This document shows positions 1-8,480 of a DNA stretch of 55,247 bases, piece after piece. Below the pieces are notes generated by a model that saw only the letters and a list, made by a program, of their open reading frames with translations, searched no databases and had not been told where the DNA came from. Where the stretch lies: NCBI RefSeq assembly GCF_000716715.1, contig NZ_JNYJ01000057.1:1-55247 (forward strand), written 5' to 3'. The DNA is from Dactylosporangium aurantiacum. Its GTDB lineage: Bacteria > Actinomycetota > Actinomycetes > Mycobacteriales > Micromonosporaceae. Position 1 is the stretch's first letter, and each line of letters starts with the position of its first letter. Both the position numbers and the translations under genes were made by a program.

Positions 1-1
1 C

Positions 2-160
2 GTCATCCAGCAACGCGTCACCGAACTGCTCGACGTGCGCCGCGCCATCCTCGCCGCCGACCCCCTCTTCCACACCAAGATCGACAACAGCATCGACCCG
101 TACGACCCGTACCAGTCGGACGCCAGCGCCGACTACACCTACCAGCACGCCGGAGCCTGA
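2..160 (+). CDS. 3' end of an unidentified gene in the chemotaxis operon
   Basis: An open frame enters from the left edge and ends at TGA 158-160, giving 52 residues with an acidic, Tyr/Asp-rich tail that ends QHAGA. The stop lies two bases before the cheW start, so the two genes are almost certainly co-transcribed and translationally close. cheA commonly precedes cheW in such loci, but the visible tail shows no feature of a CheA regulatory domain. I therefore do not name it. Confidence 0.6.
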   Translation, partial: VIQQRVTELLDVRRAILAADPLFHTKIDNSIDPYDPYQSDASADYTYQHAGA

Positions 161-162
161 TC

Positions 163-618
163 ATGGCCAGCCGTCAATACGCCACCTTCGAGGTCGCCGA
201 CCAGCTCTTCGGGCTCGACGTCGCCAAGGTGCAGGAGGTCCTCTCCTTCGACCAGTACACGCCCGTGCCGCTCGCCCCCGAGTCCGTCGGCGGGCTGTTC
301 AACCTGCGCGGCCAGGTGATCGCCGCGGTCGACCTGCGCGTGCAGCTCGGCCTGCCGCCCCGCACGAAGAGCGCCGAGCCGGCGATGAACGTGATCGTGA
401 GGACCGAAGAGGAGTCGGTCTCGCTGCTCGTGGACCGCATCGGCGAGGTCGTCACGCTGCAGGACGACACGTTCGAGCCACCGCCGGACACCCTGCACGG
501 CCCCAGCCGGCACCTCATCACCGGCGCGTTCAAGCTCGACGGCCGGCTGCTGCTGGCGCTGGACACCACCAAGGCCGTCAACACCAACCAGTCCGGCACC
601 GGCAACCGCGAGGAATGA
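163..618 (+). CDS. cheW: CheW chemotaxis coupling protein
   Basis: This 151-residue single-domain CheW-like protein should link chemoreceptors to the CheA kinase at the inner face of the membrane. The diagnostic NLRG loop is at residues 47-50 (GLFNLRG), followed by the hydrophobic VIAAVDLR strand and, near residue 90, the LLVDRIGEV strand typical of the SH3-like fold. The length is normal for the family. The ATG start lies two bases after the upstream stop, with CGGAG just before it. The MCP gene begins four bases downstream, so receptor and adaptor are probably made from one message. Confidence 0.93.
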   Translation: MASRQYATFEVADQLFGLDVAKVQEVLSFDQYTPVPLAPESVGGLFNLRGQVIAAVDLRVQLGLPPRTKSAEPAMNVIVRTEEESVSLLVDRIGEVVTLQDDTFEPPPDTLHGPSRHLITGAFKLDGRLLLALDTTKAVNTNQSGTGNREE

Positions 619-622
619 CGCC

Positions 623-2167
623 ATGACCTGGTTCACCGACCGCGGTGTGCGCACGAAGGTGCTCAGCGCCCTCGTCGTCGCCGGCATCGCCATGATCGCC
701 ATCACCGTCGGGGCACTGCGCGGGCTGAGCGACGCCAACGACACCATGCGCGAGGTCACCGGCAAGAACGCGCAGTTCGCGGCCCTGTCCGACATCCGTG
801 ACGGGATCACCGACACCCTCGCCGCGCTGTCGCCCGAGCAGCAGAAGGCCGCCGACAACAGCGTCGCGGCCGCGGTCGAGCGGTACCGCACCAGCGGCGC
901 CCCGGCCGCCCGGGTCGCCGACATCGGCGCCGTCGGCGAGGCGATGAAGACCTACCAGACGGTGCGGGACACCGAGATGCTGCCCGCCGCCAGCTCCGGC
1001 CGAATCGACCAGTACGTGAAGATCGCCGCGGCCAAGGGCACCCCGCAGATCGTCAGGGCGCAGCAGCTCGTGGACAAGGTGCAGGCCGCCGAGTTCGCCG
1101 AGGCCGAGCAGTGGCGCGCCGCCGCCGAGCGCGACTACGGGCGCAGCCGGATGATGCTGATCGGCGCGGCCGTGCTCGGCCTGCTCGCCGCGTTCGGCAT
1201 CGGCCTGTGGGTCACCGCGCTGGTCGTCCGGCCGCTGCGCAGGGTGTCGGAGGTGCTCGGCGCCGTCGCCGCCGGCGACCTCAGCCAGCGGGTCGAGGTC
1301 GGGTCCGCCGACGAGGTCGGCGCCATGGCCGAGGCGCTCAACAAGGCGACCGAGAGCATGCGCACGACCGTGCAGACGATGGACACCACCGCCTCGTCCC
1401 TCGCCGCGTCCGCCGGCGAGCTCACCGGGGTCAGCGCGCAGATCGCCAACGGCACCGGCGAGGCCAGCGACCAGGCCAACCTCGTCGCCGCCGCGGCCGA
1501 GCAGGTGTCGCGCAACGTGCAGACCGTCGCCGCCGGCGCCGACGAGATGGGGCTGTCGATCCGCGAGATCGCGCAGAACGCCAGCGAGGCGGCGAAGGTC
1601 GCGTCGCAGGCCGTGATGGCGGCCGAGTCGACCAACCAGGCGGTCGCCCGGCTCGGCGAGTCCTCCACGGAGATCGGCAACGTCGTCAAGGTCATCACGT
1701 CGATCGCGGAGCAGACCAACCTCCTCGCGCTCAACGCGACGATCGAGGCGGCCCGCGCCGGCGAGGCGGGCAAGGGCTTCGCCGTCGTCGCCAACGAGGT
1801 CAAGGACCTGGCGCAGGAGACGGCCCGGGCGACCGAGGACATCTCCCGGCGGGTCGAGGCGATCCAGGCCGACACCACCGGCGCCGTCGCCGCCATCGGC
1901 GAGATCAGCCAGATCATCTCGCGGATCAACGACTACCAGCTCACCATCGCCTCGGCCGTCGAGGAGCAGACCGCGACGACCAACGAGATGAACCGCAGCG
2001 TCAGCGAGGCCGCGACCGGCTCCGTCGAGATCGCCACCAACGTCTCCACGGTCGCCGCGGCCGCCCAGAACACGTCACTCAACGTAGCGGAGGCGCAACG
2101 CGCGGCCGCCGATCTGTCCCGCATGTCGAGTGAGATGCGCTCGCTCGTCGCACGGTTCAGGATCTGA
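623..2167 (+). CDS. Methyl-accepting chemotaxis protein
   Basis: A 514-residue transmembrane chemoreceptor. The first membrane helix is at about residues 13-32. A roughly 140-residue extracytoplasmic helical sensor of four-helix-bundle type follows, then a second membrane helix at about 177-200, a HAMP domain at about 200-252, and a long cytoplasmic signalling coiled coil. The highly conserved hairpin tip (EQTNLLALN, then [12 protein letters not shown]) is at about 361-392. The C-terminus ends LVARFRI and lacks a CheR-tethering NWETF-like pentapeptide. The ligand is unknown. The gene is directly behind cheW with only four bases between, so the pair is probably co-expressed. Confidence 0.94.
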   Translation: MTWFTDRGVRTKVLSALVVAGIAMIAITVGALRGLSDANDTMREVTGKNAQFAALSDIRDGITDTLAALSPEQQKAADNSVAAAVERYRTSGAPAARVADIGAVGEAMKTYQTVRDTEMLPAASSGRIDQYVKIAAAKGTPQIVRAQQLVDKVQAAEFAEAEQWRAAAERDYGRSRMMLIGAAVLGLLAAFGIGLWVTALVVRPLRRVSEVLGAVAAGDLSQRVEVGSADEVGAMAEALNKATESMRTTVQTMDTTASSLAASAGELTGVSAQIANGTGEASDQANLVAAAAEQVSRNVQTVAAGADEMGLSIREIAQNASEAAKVASQAVMAAESTNQAVARLGESSTEIGNVVKVITSIAEQTNLLALNATIEAARAGEAGKGFAVVANEVKDLAQETARATEDISRRVEAIQADTTGAVAAIGEISQIISRINDYQLTIASAVEEQTATTNEMNRSVSEAATGSVEIATNVSTVAAAAQNTSLNVAEAQRAAADLSRMSSEMRSLVARFRI

Positions 2168-2201
2168 CCCGGCGGAACGGGGTACGCTCGGGGGGTGACG
2201 G

Positions 2202-2216
2202 CCGGCGGCCCGCCGG
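2202..2216 (+). terminator. Weak GC hairpin after the MCP gene
   Basis: CCGGC, five bases, GCCGG forms a short perfect stem 35 bases after the MCP stop. It is followed by GCGTTGCC, with no run of T. It could slow or partly end transcription, but termination is doubtful and the next gene may be read through. Confidence 0.25.
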
Positions 2217-2278
2217 GCGTTGCCCCCGACCCTTTTGGCTGACAGACCGGGGTGCAGGAGCGTTGCAGACTAGTTGCC

Positions 2279-3169
2279 ATGTACAGCCTGGTTAGCGCCC
2301 CCGTTCTTGGCTTCGACCTCTCCCGTCTGCAGGGCGGATCGGCCGCGGCCGATGTGCTGCTTCGCGGACTCTCGCTCACTGTGAGTGACCTTGATGCCGT
2401 CGCGTCGGCCCGCTCCGACGACGACTGGGACCGTGCCGACCTGTGGCGTGACGTCGACGCCGCCGCCCAGCAGCGCCGGGCGGTGAACGCCGACGCCGGC
2501 GGGCTCGCGGTCGTCGAGCGGGCCCCGCTCGGCACGCTCGACGGGCTGCTGCACTGCCTGCGGTACGACATCCTTGACTGGACCTGGGGCAACCGCCCGG
2601 CGCAGGCGACCATGCCGACGCCGCAGGTGCGCGCCCCGCGGCAGCGGCAGAGCGAGGTCGCGAGCAAGGCCACCGGCGTGCTGTCCGACGCCGCCGCGGC
2701 CGCCTACCTGCGGGAGCTGCTGACCGACGAGTCGCGGCGCCGGCTGAGCGCGCCCTACGCCGCGGCGCTGCGCGCCCTGCCCGAGCGCGAGCACGACCTC
2801 GGCCCGCAGGCCGACGAGCTGCGCCAGCTGCTGAGCCGGGTCGGCTCGCTGTCGCCGGCGCAGATGCGCCAGCTCAACAAGGTCACCGACACCTCGCGCC
2901 CCGGCCTGACCGACTGGGCGCCGGCCGTGCACTCCGCGTCCTGGGCCGTCTTCCTCTCCGGCCGGGTGCGCGCCGGCGCCGCCGCGCAGCTGCTGCTCGT
3001 GCAGGCCCTGGACCGCGCCGGCGTGCCGGTCAGCGACCGGGCCGGCGGGGTGTGGAACCTGCTCAGCGGCGCGGTGCAGGCGCTGATGGTGCGCGACCTG
3101 CTGGACTCGGCGACGGCCCGCCGGCTGCTCGATCCGTACTTCACCGCGATGGGGCCGCTGTCGGTCTGA
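2279..3169 (+). CDS. Unrecognised 296-residue protein of the chemotaxis locus
   Basis: I do not recognise this family. The protein is soluble, with no signal or membrane segment, rich in Ala, Leu, Arg and Asp, and predominantly helical in appearance. Segments include SVSDLDAVASARSDDDWDRA near the N-terminus, LLHCLRYDILDWTWGN at about 90-105, and a Leu-rich C-terminal half. Codon use matches the neighbours. It sits between the MCP gene and the strong terminator at 3194-3233, so it is probably the last gene of the cheW-MCP transcript. ATG 2279 is chosen; GTG 2252 in the same frame is possible, and neither has a convincing ribosome site. A helper role in chemotaxis is only inferred from position. 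Confidence 0.7.
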   Translation: MYSLVSAPVLGFDLSRLQGGSAAADVLLRGLSLTVSDLDAVASARSDDDWDRADLWRDVDAAAQQRRAVNADAGGLAVVERAPLGTLDGLLHCLRYDILDWTWGNRPAQATMPTPQVRAPRQRQSEVASKATGVLSDAAAAAYLRELLTDESRRRLSAPYAAALRALPEREHDLGPQADELRQLLSRVGSLSPAQMRQLNKVTDTSRPGLTDWAPAVHSASWAVFLSGRVRAGAAAQLLLVQALDRAGVPVSDRAGGVWNLLSGAVQALMVRDLLDSATARRLLDPYFTAMGPLSV

Positions 3170-3193
3170 CGCATGGCTCGCGGGTGCAAACAT

Positions 3194-3233
3194 CGCCCCT
3201 GTCCGGAATGCTCCGGGCAGGGGCGGTTCTTTT
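3194..3233 (+). terminator. Strong intrinsic terminator
   Basis: CGCCCCTG and CCGGA pair with TCCGG and CAGGGGCG (3194-3225) around an ATGC loop with one internal mismatch. GTTCTTTT follows. It closes the cheW-MCP transcript just upstream of the cheB promoter. Confidence 0.88.
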
Positions 3234-3242
3234 GGAATTTCC

Positions 3243-3270
3243 CTCATCGTCCCCGGGGCCACGCCGATTA
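3243..3270 (+). promoter_or_regulatory. FliA (sigma-28)-type promoter for cheB
   Basis: CTCA at 3243-3246, 16 bases, then GCCGATTA at 3263-3270. This is a near match to flagellar sigma-factor promoters with a GCCGATAA-type -10 element. It lies between the terminator and cheB, leaving an untranslated leader of about 60 bases. The same spacing recurs before flhA, flgB and flbD. Confidence 0.75.
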
Positions 3271-3334
3271 GCCCGCTGGAACGTGACGGGCCTCGCAGCT
3301 GCGCTGGGGCCCCCGGTGCTGGAGGCAGGGGCGC

Positions 3335-4558
3335 GTGATCTCGGTTCTGGTGGTGGACGACTCGGTCGTCGTCCGGCGTCTGATCACCGACGCGCTGAGT
3401 GACGATCCCGGGATCCGGGTCGTCGGCACCGCCCCGAACGGCAAGGTGGCGCTGTCCAAGATCGAGCAGCTGCGCCCGGACCTGGTCACCCTCGACATCG
3501 AGATGCCGATCATGGACGGGCTGGAGACGCTGCGAGCGATCCGCGCCCTGTACGCCCGGCTGCCGGTCATCATGTTCAGCACGCTGACGGCGGCGGGCGC
3601 GACGGCGACCCTGGACGCGCTGTCGGCGGGCGCCAGCGACTACGTCACCAAGCCGGCCAACGTGGGCAGCGTCGCGGAGAGCATCCGGTCGGTCCGCGAG
3701 CAGATCATCCCGCGGATCCACGCCCTGTGCGGCGGCCGCCGGGGCGCGCTCGCGGCGCCGGTACGGCCGTCGATCGGCATCGGGCCCAACATCGGGCCCA
3801 ACACCCGCACGTACGGCGCCGGCCACGCCGTCGCCCCACCTATGGCGCCCCCGCTGGCCCGGCCCGGCGGTACCCCGCTGCCCGGCACGACCCGGCCGCC
3901 GGTGACCGCACCGCCGCCGGCCGCGCCGGTGCGCACCGCGCCGCGGACCGAGCGCGTCGAGGTCGTCACGATCGGCTGCTCGACCGGCGGGCCGGACGCG
4001 CTGACCACCGTCGTGCGGGCGCTGCCGGCGAACCTGCCGGTGCCGGTGGTCGTGGTGCAGCACATGCCGCCGGTCTTCACCAAGATGTTCGCCGACCGGC
4101 TCGACCGGACCGCGGCGCTGACCGTCGTGGAGGCCGCCGGCGACATGGTCGTGCGGCCGGGCACCGTGTACATCGCACCCGGCGACTACCACCTGGAGGT
4201 GCACCGCCGCGGGACCGAGGTGGTCACGAAGCTCAACACCGGCCCGCCGGAGAACTTCTGCCGGCCCGCCGTCGACGTGCTGTTCCGCTCGGTGGCGAAG
4301 ACCTACGGCGGCGCCACGCTCGCGATCATCCTCACCGGGATGGGGCAGGACGGCAAGCGCGGCGCCGAGCAGCTGCGCGGGGTCGGGGCGGAGATCGTCG
4401 CCCAGGACGAGGCGACCTCGGTCGTGTGGGGGATGCCCGGCGCGGTGACCACGGCCGGCCTGGCCCACGCCGTCCTCCCGCTCGGCGAGATCGCCCACCA
4501 TCTCATCACCCGTACCGCCGGTGGCCGGGGTGCGAAGTCCATGGAGGTGACCCGATGA
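3335..4558 (+). CDS. cheB: CheB protein-glutamate methylesterase
   Basis: A 407-residue two-domain response regulator that demethylates or deamidates chemoreceptor glutamates when phosphorylated by CheA. The receiver domain (1 to about 120) has the acidic pair D8/D9, phosphoacceptor D54 in LDIEMP and Lys in VTKPA. An unusually long Pro/Ala/Gly-rich linker (about 128-200) follows. The methylesterase domain carries the catalytic triad S216 (GCSTGG), H243 (QHMPP) and D339 (GQDGKRG). The start is GTG 3335 with GGAGG 10 bases upstream. The 3' end overlaps cheR by four bases (ATGA). Confidence 0.95.
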   Translation: MISVLVVDDSVVVRRLITDALSDDPGIRVVGTAPNGKVALSKIEQLRPDLVTLDIEMPIMDGLETLRAIRALYARLPVIMFSTLTAAGATATLDALSAGASDYVTKPANVGSVAESIRSVREQIIPRIHALCGGRRGALAAPVRPSIGIGPNIGPNTRTYGAGHAVAPPMAPPLARPGGTPLPGTTRPPVTAPPPAAPVRTAPRTERVEVVTIGCSTGGPDALTTVVRALPANLPVPVVVVQHMPPVFTKMFADRLDRTAALTVVEAAGDMVVRPGTVYIAPGDYHLEVHRRGTEVVTKLNTGPPENFCRPAVDVLFRSVAKTYGGATLAIILTGMGQDGKRGAEQLRGVGAEIVAQDEATSVVWGMPGAVTTAGLAHAVLPLGEIAHHLITRTAGGRGAKSMEVTR

Positions 4559-5412
4559 CCTTGACTGCCCAGGAGTTCGCCTTCATTAGCGGCCTCGTCC
4601 GGCGTGACGCGGCGATCGTGCTCGAGGCCGGCAAGGAGTACCTGGTCGAGGCGCGGCTCCTGCCACTGGCCCGGCAGTCCGGCCTGCCGAGCGTGTCGGA
4701 GTTCGTGGCGCGTGCCCAGCAGCGGCCGGAGCCGGAGGTCCACCGCAAGATCGTCGATGCGCTCACCACCAACGAGACGTCGTTCTTCCGCGACGGCGAG
4801 CCGTTCAAGCAGCTCGTCGACACCGTGCTGCCGGACCTGCTGGCCCGGCGGGCCGGCACCCGCTCGATCAAGGTGTGGTCGGCGGCGAGCTCCAGCGGGC
4901 AGGAGCCGTACACGATCGCGATGGTGCTGCAGGACAACCTGCCGCCGGGCTGGTCCTTCGACATCATCGGCACCGACATCTCCACCGAGATGCTGACCCG
5001 GGCCGAGGCCGGTCAGTACACCCAGCTGGAGGTCAACCGCGGGCTGCCGGCGCCGCTGCTGGTCAAGCACTTCGAGCGCAACGGGGCGCACTGGCAGGTC
5101 GCCCAGTCGTTACGCAAGAACGTCACGTTCCGCCGGCTCAACCTGGCCGCGCCGTTTCCGTCCATGGGGCCGTTCGACATCGTGTTCATCCGCAATGTAC
5201 TGATCTACTTCGATGTCCAGACGAAGCGGACGGTGCTGCAACGGGTCGCCGGCACGCTGCGGCCCGACGGCTGGCTCTTCCTGGGCTCGGCCGAGACGAC
5301 GATCGGCATCGACGACAGATTCGAACGGGTGGTCGCCGGCAGGACGTCCGCCTACAAGCTGCGGACCGCACCGAAGACCGCCGCTTCCGTGAGCGCAGTA
5401 GGAAAGGGGTGA
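4555..5412 (+). CDS. cheR: CheR chemoreceptor methyltransferase
   Basis: A 285-residue SAM-dependent methyltransferase that methylates MCP glutamates, opposing CheB. The N-terminal helical CheR domain is followed by the conserved TTNETSFFRD segment at about residues 64-73. The SAM-binding Rossmann core includes VWSAASSSGQEPYT and GTDIS, and FIRNVLIYFD marks the catalytic-domain end. The ATG overlaps the cheB stop (ATGA), indicating translational coupling. There are no C-terminal TPR repeats. The receptor in this window lacks a tethering pentapeptide, consistent with an untethered CheR. Confidence 0.95.
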   Translation: MTLTAQEFAFISGLVRRDAAIVLEAGKEYLVEARLLPLARQSGLPSVSEFVARAQQRPEPEVHRKIVDALTTNETSFFRDGEPFKQLVDTVLPDLLARRAGTRSIKVWSAASSSGQEPYTIAMVLQDNLPPGWSFDIIGTDISTEMLTRAEAGQYTQLEVNRGLPAPLLVKHFERNGAHWQVAQSLRKNVTFRRLNLAAPFPSMGPFDIVFIRNVLIYFDVQTKRTVLQRVAGTLRPDGWLFLGSAETTIGIDDRFERVVAGRTSAYKLRTAPKTAASVSAVGKG

Positions 5413-5418
5413 CGCCAG

Positions 5419-5820
5419 ATGCTCACCATGGTGATCGACGATTCCCGCGCGATGCGCCTCATTCTGAAGCGGATCGTGGCACAGCTCGGCTTCGACGTGG
5501 TCGAGGCGGGCAACGGCCAAGAGGCGATGGACTACCTGAAGGCCAATGTTCTCGACGGTGACGGCGAGATCCCCGGCCTGGCGCTGGTCGACTGGAACAT
5601 GCCCGAGATGAACGGGCTGGAGTTCGTCACCGCGGTCCGCGCCGAACCTCGCCTGCGCGGGATGACGTTGATGATGGTCACGACGGAGAGCGAGCAGAGC
5701 CAGATCGTGCGGGCGCTGGCCTCGGGTGCGCACGAATACGTGATCAAGCCGTTCACGCCCGACGCGATCATCGACAAGTTGGCACTGCTTGGCCTCGTCC
5801 CGAACGGAGTCGCAGCATGA
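5419..5820 (+). CDS. CheY-like response regulator 1
   Basis: A 133-residue stand-alone receiver domain. Acidic residues D7/D8, predicted phosphoacceptor D58 (VDWNMPEMNG), a Thr in MVTTE and Lys in VIKPF are all present, so it should accept phosphate from CheA. It has no output domain, so it works by protein contact, either at the flagellar switch or as a phosphate sink. It starts six bases after cheR and overlaps the next gene by four bases. Compared with the second CheY in this operon it has an insertion before the phosphoacceptor (NVLDGDGEIPG). Confidence 0.9.
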   Translation: MLTMVIDDSRAMRLILKRIVAQLGFDVVEAGNGQEAMDYLKANVLDGDGEIPGLALVDWNMPEMNGLEFVTAVRAEPRLRGMTLMMVTTESEQSQIVRALASGAHEYVIKPFTPDAIIDKLALLGLVPNGVAA

Positions 5821-6293
5821 CGACGAACCCTACCGAGGATGACCTGAAGGTGATCGCCGAGCAGGTCTGGTCCTCCTACCTCGACCTCGACGGCGCCAGT
5901 CCGCTGGTGCCGCTGCCCGCGGAGAAGCACCAGGCCGACGTCACCGCCTCGGTCTCGGTCACCGGCGCCTGGCGCGGGCACGTCCTGGTCAGCTGCTCCG
6001 ACACGGCGTCGCGCAACGTCGCGGCCGCGCTGCTGGGCATCGAGTTCGACGACGTGGCGGAGGAGGACGTCGCCGACGCCCTGGGCGAGCTCGCGAACAT
6101 CATCGGCGGCAACGTGAAGAGCCTGCTGCCGGAACCGAGCGCATTGTCGCTGCCACACGTACACGTCGAGGGGACATCGGGTCGCTACCCGGCGGTCACC
6201 GAGGTGTGCCACCTCGAAGGCACCTGGATGGACGAGTCCGTCACCGTGACCGTCCTGGAGAGCACCACCGACCTTGCTGGAGCAAGCGCATGA
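5817..6293 (+). CDS. CheX/CheC-family chemotaxis phosphatase, copy 1
   Basis: A 158-residue protein of the CheC-CheX-FliY phosphatase fold. The key helix at about 85-100 reads DALGELANIIGGNVK, which contains the E-x-x-N phosphatase signature (E91, N94). A single such helix resembles CheX more than the two-site CheC. Family members dephosphorylate CheY-P. No CheZ is seen, so this protein probably ends the excitation signal. It overlaps both flanking cheY genes by four bases (ATGA at each end), suggesting matched production with its substrate. Confidence 0.82.
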   Translation: MTTNPTEDDLKVIAEQVWSSYLDLDGASPLVPLPAEKHQADVTASVSVTGAWRGHVLVSCSDTASRNVAAALLGIEFDDVAEEDVADALGELANIIGGNVKSLLPEPSALSLPHVHVEGTSGRYPAVTEVCHLEGTWMDESVTVTVLESTTDLAGASA

Positions 6294-6652
6294 AGATTCT
6301 GATCGCCGACGACAGCCGCGTCATGCGGCAGATCGTGACCCGCACCCTGCGGCAGGCGGGCTACGAGGGACATGACCTGGTCGAGGCGTGTGACGGGCAG
6401 GAGGCGTTCGACAAGGCCGTCGCGGAGAAGCCGGATCTGGTGCTGTCGGACTGGAACATGCCGCACATGACCGGTGTCGAGGTGCTGCGGATGCTGCGGG
6501 CCAACGGCGTGCAGGTGCCGTTCGGCTTCGTGACGTCGGAGGGCACGCCCGAGATGCGGCAGGCGGCGGAGGACGCGGGCGCGCTCTTCCTGGTCACCAA
6601 GCCGTTCACGGCGGACACATTCAAGGACGCACTCGACCCAATTTTGGGATGA
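6290..6652 (+). CDS. cheY: CheY response regulator 2
   Basis: A 120-residue single receiver domain very close to canonical CheY: D7/D8, phosphoacceptor D54 (SDWNMPHMTG), T82 in FVTSE and K104 in VTKPF. The CheA-phosphorylated form is expected to act on the flagellar switch. The ATG overlaps the upstream cheX-like stop, and the next cheX-like gene begins eight bases downstream. Which of the two CheY proteins binds the motor cannot be told from sequence, but this shorter one is nearer the classical form. Confidence 0.92.
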   Translation: MKILIADDSRVMRQIVTRTLRQAGYEGHDLVEACDGQEAFDKAVAEKPDLVLSDWNMPHMTGVEVLRMLRANGVQVPFGFVTSEGTPEMRQAAEDAGALFLVTKPFTADTFKDALDPILG

Positions 6653-6660
6653 TTTGAGCT

Positions 6661-7143
6661 ATGGAGCATGTTTTGCCCGTTCCGAAGGCCGTCAAAGACC
6701 TCTTTGACGACCTTCTCGGCCGGCCGGTCACGGTCAGCCCGGCCGAGCCGATCCGAGCCGCCGACGTCCCCAAGACCCTCGTCGCCCTCTACACCGACGA
6801 ACGCCAGCAGCTGCTGGCCGTGATCGGGATGGACTTCGCGCTCACGGCCTATGCCGGCGCCGCGATCGGTCTGATCCCACCCGGCGGTGCCGAGGCCTGC
6901 TTCGAGGACAACGAGATCTCCAAGATGATCGGCGAGAATGCCATCGAGGTGTGCAACATTCTCGCCGGCCTGCTCAACCGCGAGGGCGCCCCGCGCCTGA
7001 AGCTCTACCAGACCTACCTTCCCGGGGAGAGTGCGCCGACCGACGCGGTGAACTGGCTGATGGCGCTGGGCCGCCGGCTCGACCTGAAGGTCGACGTGTC
7101 CGGGTACGGCGCCGGGAAGATCTCCATCACGCTCGCCGGCTGA
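6661..7143 (+). CDS. CheX/CheC-like protein, copy 2
   Basis: A 160-residue soluble protein, the last gene of the cheB operon. Its central helix GENAIEVCNILAGLLN carries an E-x-x-N arrangement (E96, N99) like the CheC/CheX phosphatase signature, and the beta pattern around it (LLAVIGMDFALTAYAGAAIG, LKVDVSGY) fits the same fold. Similarity to the first CheX-like protein is low, so the assignment rests on the motif and on context. It may serve the second CheY, or it may be a non-catalytic relative. The gene is followed by a hairpin at 7149-7191. Confidence 0.65.
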   Translation: MEHVLPVPKAVKDLFDDLLGRPVTVSPAEPIRAADVPKTLVALYTDERQQLLAVIGMDFALTAYAGAAIGLIPPGGAEACFEDNEISKMIGENAIEVCNILAGLLNREGAPRLKLYQTYLPGESAPTDAVNWLMALGRRLDLKVDVSGYGAGKISITLAG

Positions 7144-7148
7144 CCGTG

Positions 7149-7191
7149 GCGGCTGCGGCCTTTGTACCGGTTTTCCGGTGGTCGCAGCCGC
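7149..7191 (+). terminator. Hairpin closing the cheB operon
   Basis: GCGGCTGCG (7149-7157) pairs perfectly with CGCAGCCGC (7183-7191). Inside the loop ACCGG-TTTT-CCGGT forms a second small hairpin. It begins five bases after the last stop codon. There is no T run, so it is a likely but not typical terminator. Confidence 0.5.
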
Positions 7192-7227
7192 ACCGCCGGC
7201 GCCGGCGCGGTTGGGTGGGTGACATCG

Positions 7228-7241
7228 TGCAAAAAATTGCG
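7228..7241. promoter_or_regulatory. Candidate operator before the LacI-type gene
   Basis: TGCAA, four bases, TTGCG forms an imperfect palindrome 24 bases before the regulator's ATG. TGCAA half-sites recur in front of the sugar transporter genes (8481, 8513 and 8544). This fits autoregulation plus control of the transporter by the same protein, but is not proved. Confidence 0.35.
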
Positions 7242-7264
7242 AAGGCATGCACTACGCTTGCGGC

Positions 7265-8305
7265 ATGACTCGACGACTCGCTGAGGTGGCGAAGTACGCC
7301 GGCGTGAGCGAGGCGACCGTGAGTCGGGTGCTCAACGGCAAGCCCGGCATCTCCGACGCTACCCGCACCGCTGTGCTCACCGCGCTCGACGTCCTGGGCT
7401 ATGAACGCCCGACGAAACTGCGCGGCGAGCGCGCCCGCCTCGTAGGGCTCGTGCTGCCGGAACTGCAGAACCCGATCTTCCCGGCGTTCGCCGAGGTGGT
7501 CGCCGGCGCGCTGTCCAAGCGCGGCTTCACGCCGGTGCTGTGCACCCGGACCGCGGACGGCGTCTCGGAGGCCGACTACGTCGAGATGCTGCTGGACCAG
7601 CACGTGTCCGGCATCATCTTCTGCGGCGGCCTCTACCATCAGGCCGCGGCCGAGCACGAGCACTACCACCGCCTGCATGAGCGCGGCCTGCCCGCGGTGC
7701 TGGTCAACGCGGCGATCGACGACCTGGGCTTCCCGCGGGTGTCGGTCGACGACGGCCACGCCGTGGACCAGGCGTTCAACCATCTGGTCTCGCTCGGGCA
7801 CAAGCGCATCGGCCTGATCCTCGGCCCGGCCGACCACGCGCCGTCCAACCGCAAGCTGACCGCCTTCGAGGGGGCCGCGCGGTTCAACGACACGGTCAAC
7901 CCCGAGGACGTCGAGCGGGTCATCTTCTCGATGGAGGGTGGCCGGGCCGGCGCGACGCGGCTCATCAAGCACGGGGTCACCGGCATCATCTGCGCCAGCG
8001 ACGTGCAGGCGCTCGGCGCGATCCGTGCGGCGCGCCGGCTGGGCCGCGAGGTGCCCGACGACATCTCCGTGGTCGGCTTCGACGACTCGCTCTTCATGAA
8101 CTGCACCGACCCGCCGCTGACCACGGTCCGCCAGCCCATCCAGGCGATGGGGCAGGCGGCGGTGACCCTGCTCGTCAGCCAGGTGGCCGGCACACTGGTG
8201 CCGACCGAGGAGATGCTCTTCGAGCCGGAGCTCGTCGTGCGCGGCTCCACGGGCGCCCTCAAGGTGGCCCCGCCGAAGGCCACGAAGGCGGCCTCGGCCG
8301 CCTAG
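7265..8305 (+). CDS. LacI-family transcriptional regulator
   Basis: A 346-residue repressor. The N-terminal helix-turn-helix (residues 3-24, RRLAEVAKYAGVSEATVSRV) and hinge helix are followed by a periplasmic-binding-protein-like effector domain. That domain contains VGLVLPELQNPIFPAFAEVV, VSVDDGHAVDQAFNHLVSLG and VVGFDDSLFMNCTDPPLTTV, as in sugar-responsive LacI/CebR/MalR proteins. ATG 7265 is preferred because the HTH begins at once; ATG 7247 in frame is possible. It lies ahead of a sugar ABC transporter and a glucosidase in the same direction, separated by a strong terminator. It probably represses them until an alpha-glucoside or its breakdown product binds. Confidence 0.92.
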   Translation: MTRRLAEVAKYAGVSEATVSRVLNGKPGISDATRTAVLTALDVLGYERPTKLRGERARLVGLVLPELQNPIFPAFAEVVAGALSKRGFTPVLCTRTADGVSEADYVEMLLDQHVSGIIFCGGLYHQAAAEHEHYHRLHERGLPAVLVNAAIDDLGFPRVSVDDGHAVDQAFNHLVSLGHKRIGLILGPADHAPSNRKLTAFEGAARFNDTVNPEDVERVIFSMEGGRAGATRLIKHGVTGIICASDVQALGAIRAARRLGREVPDDISVVGFDDSLFMNCTDPPLTTVRQPIQAMGQAAVTLLVSQVAGTLVPTEEMLFEPELVVRGSTGALKVAPPKATKAASAA

Positions 8306-8343
8306 CCCGGCGGGCCGCGGCCCACAAGTTTCATAGCTGCACC

Positions 8344-8385
8344 GAGCGCCACGACTCCTGCATGGAGTCGTGGCGCTCTTTCGTT
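8344..8385 (+). terminator. Strong intrinsic terminator after the LacI-type gene
   Basis: A perfect 15-base-pair stem (GAGCGCCACGACTCC and its complement) encloses the loop TGCAT at 8344-8378. TTTCGTT follows. It separates the regulator transcript from the transporter operon. Confidence 0.92.
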
Positions 8386-8480
8386 GCGCGCGCAACAGCC
8401 GGGCCGTCGCGGATTGCGACGTTCCATGAGCGCGGGGTCGGGGGTGACCTCGGGTCCATGCACGATTTCAACCACTTTCC

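Noticed and set aside
2270..4501. A 743-codon open frame on the - strand opposite cheB and the unknown gene
   Set aside because: It is a GC-rich shadow frame with Arg/Gly/His-rich composition and no domain pattern. The + strand genes have clear family motifs.
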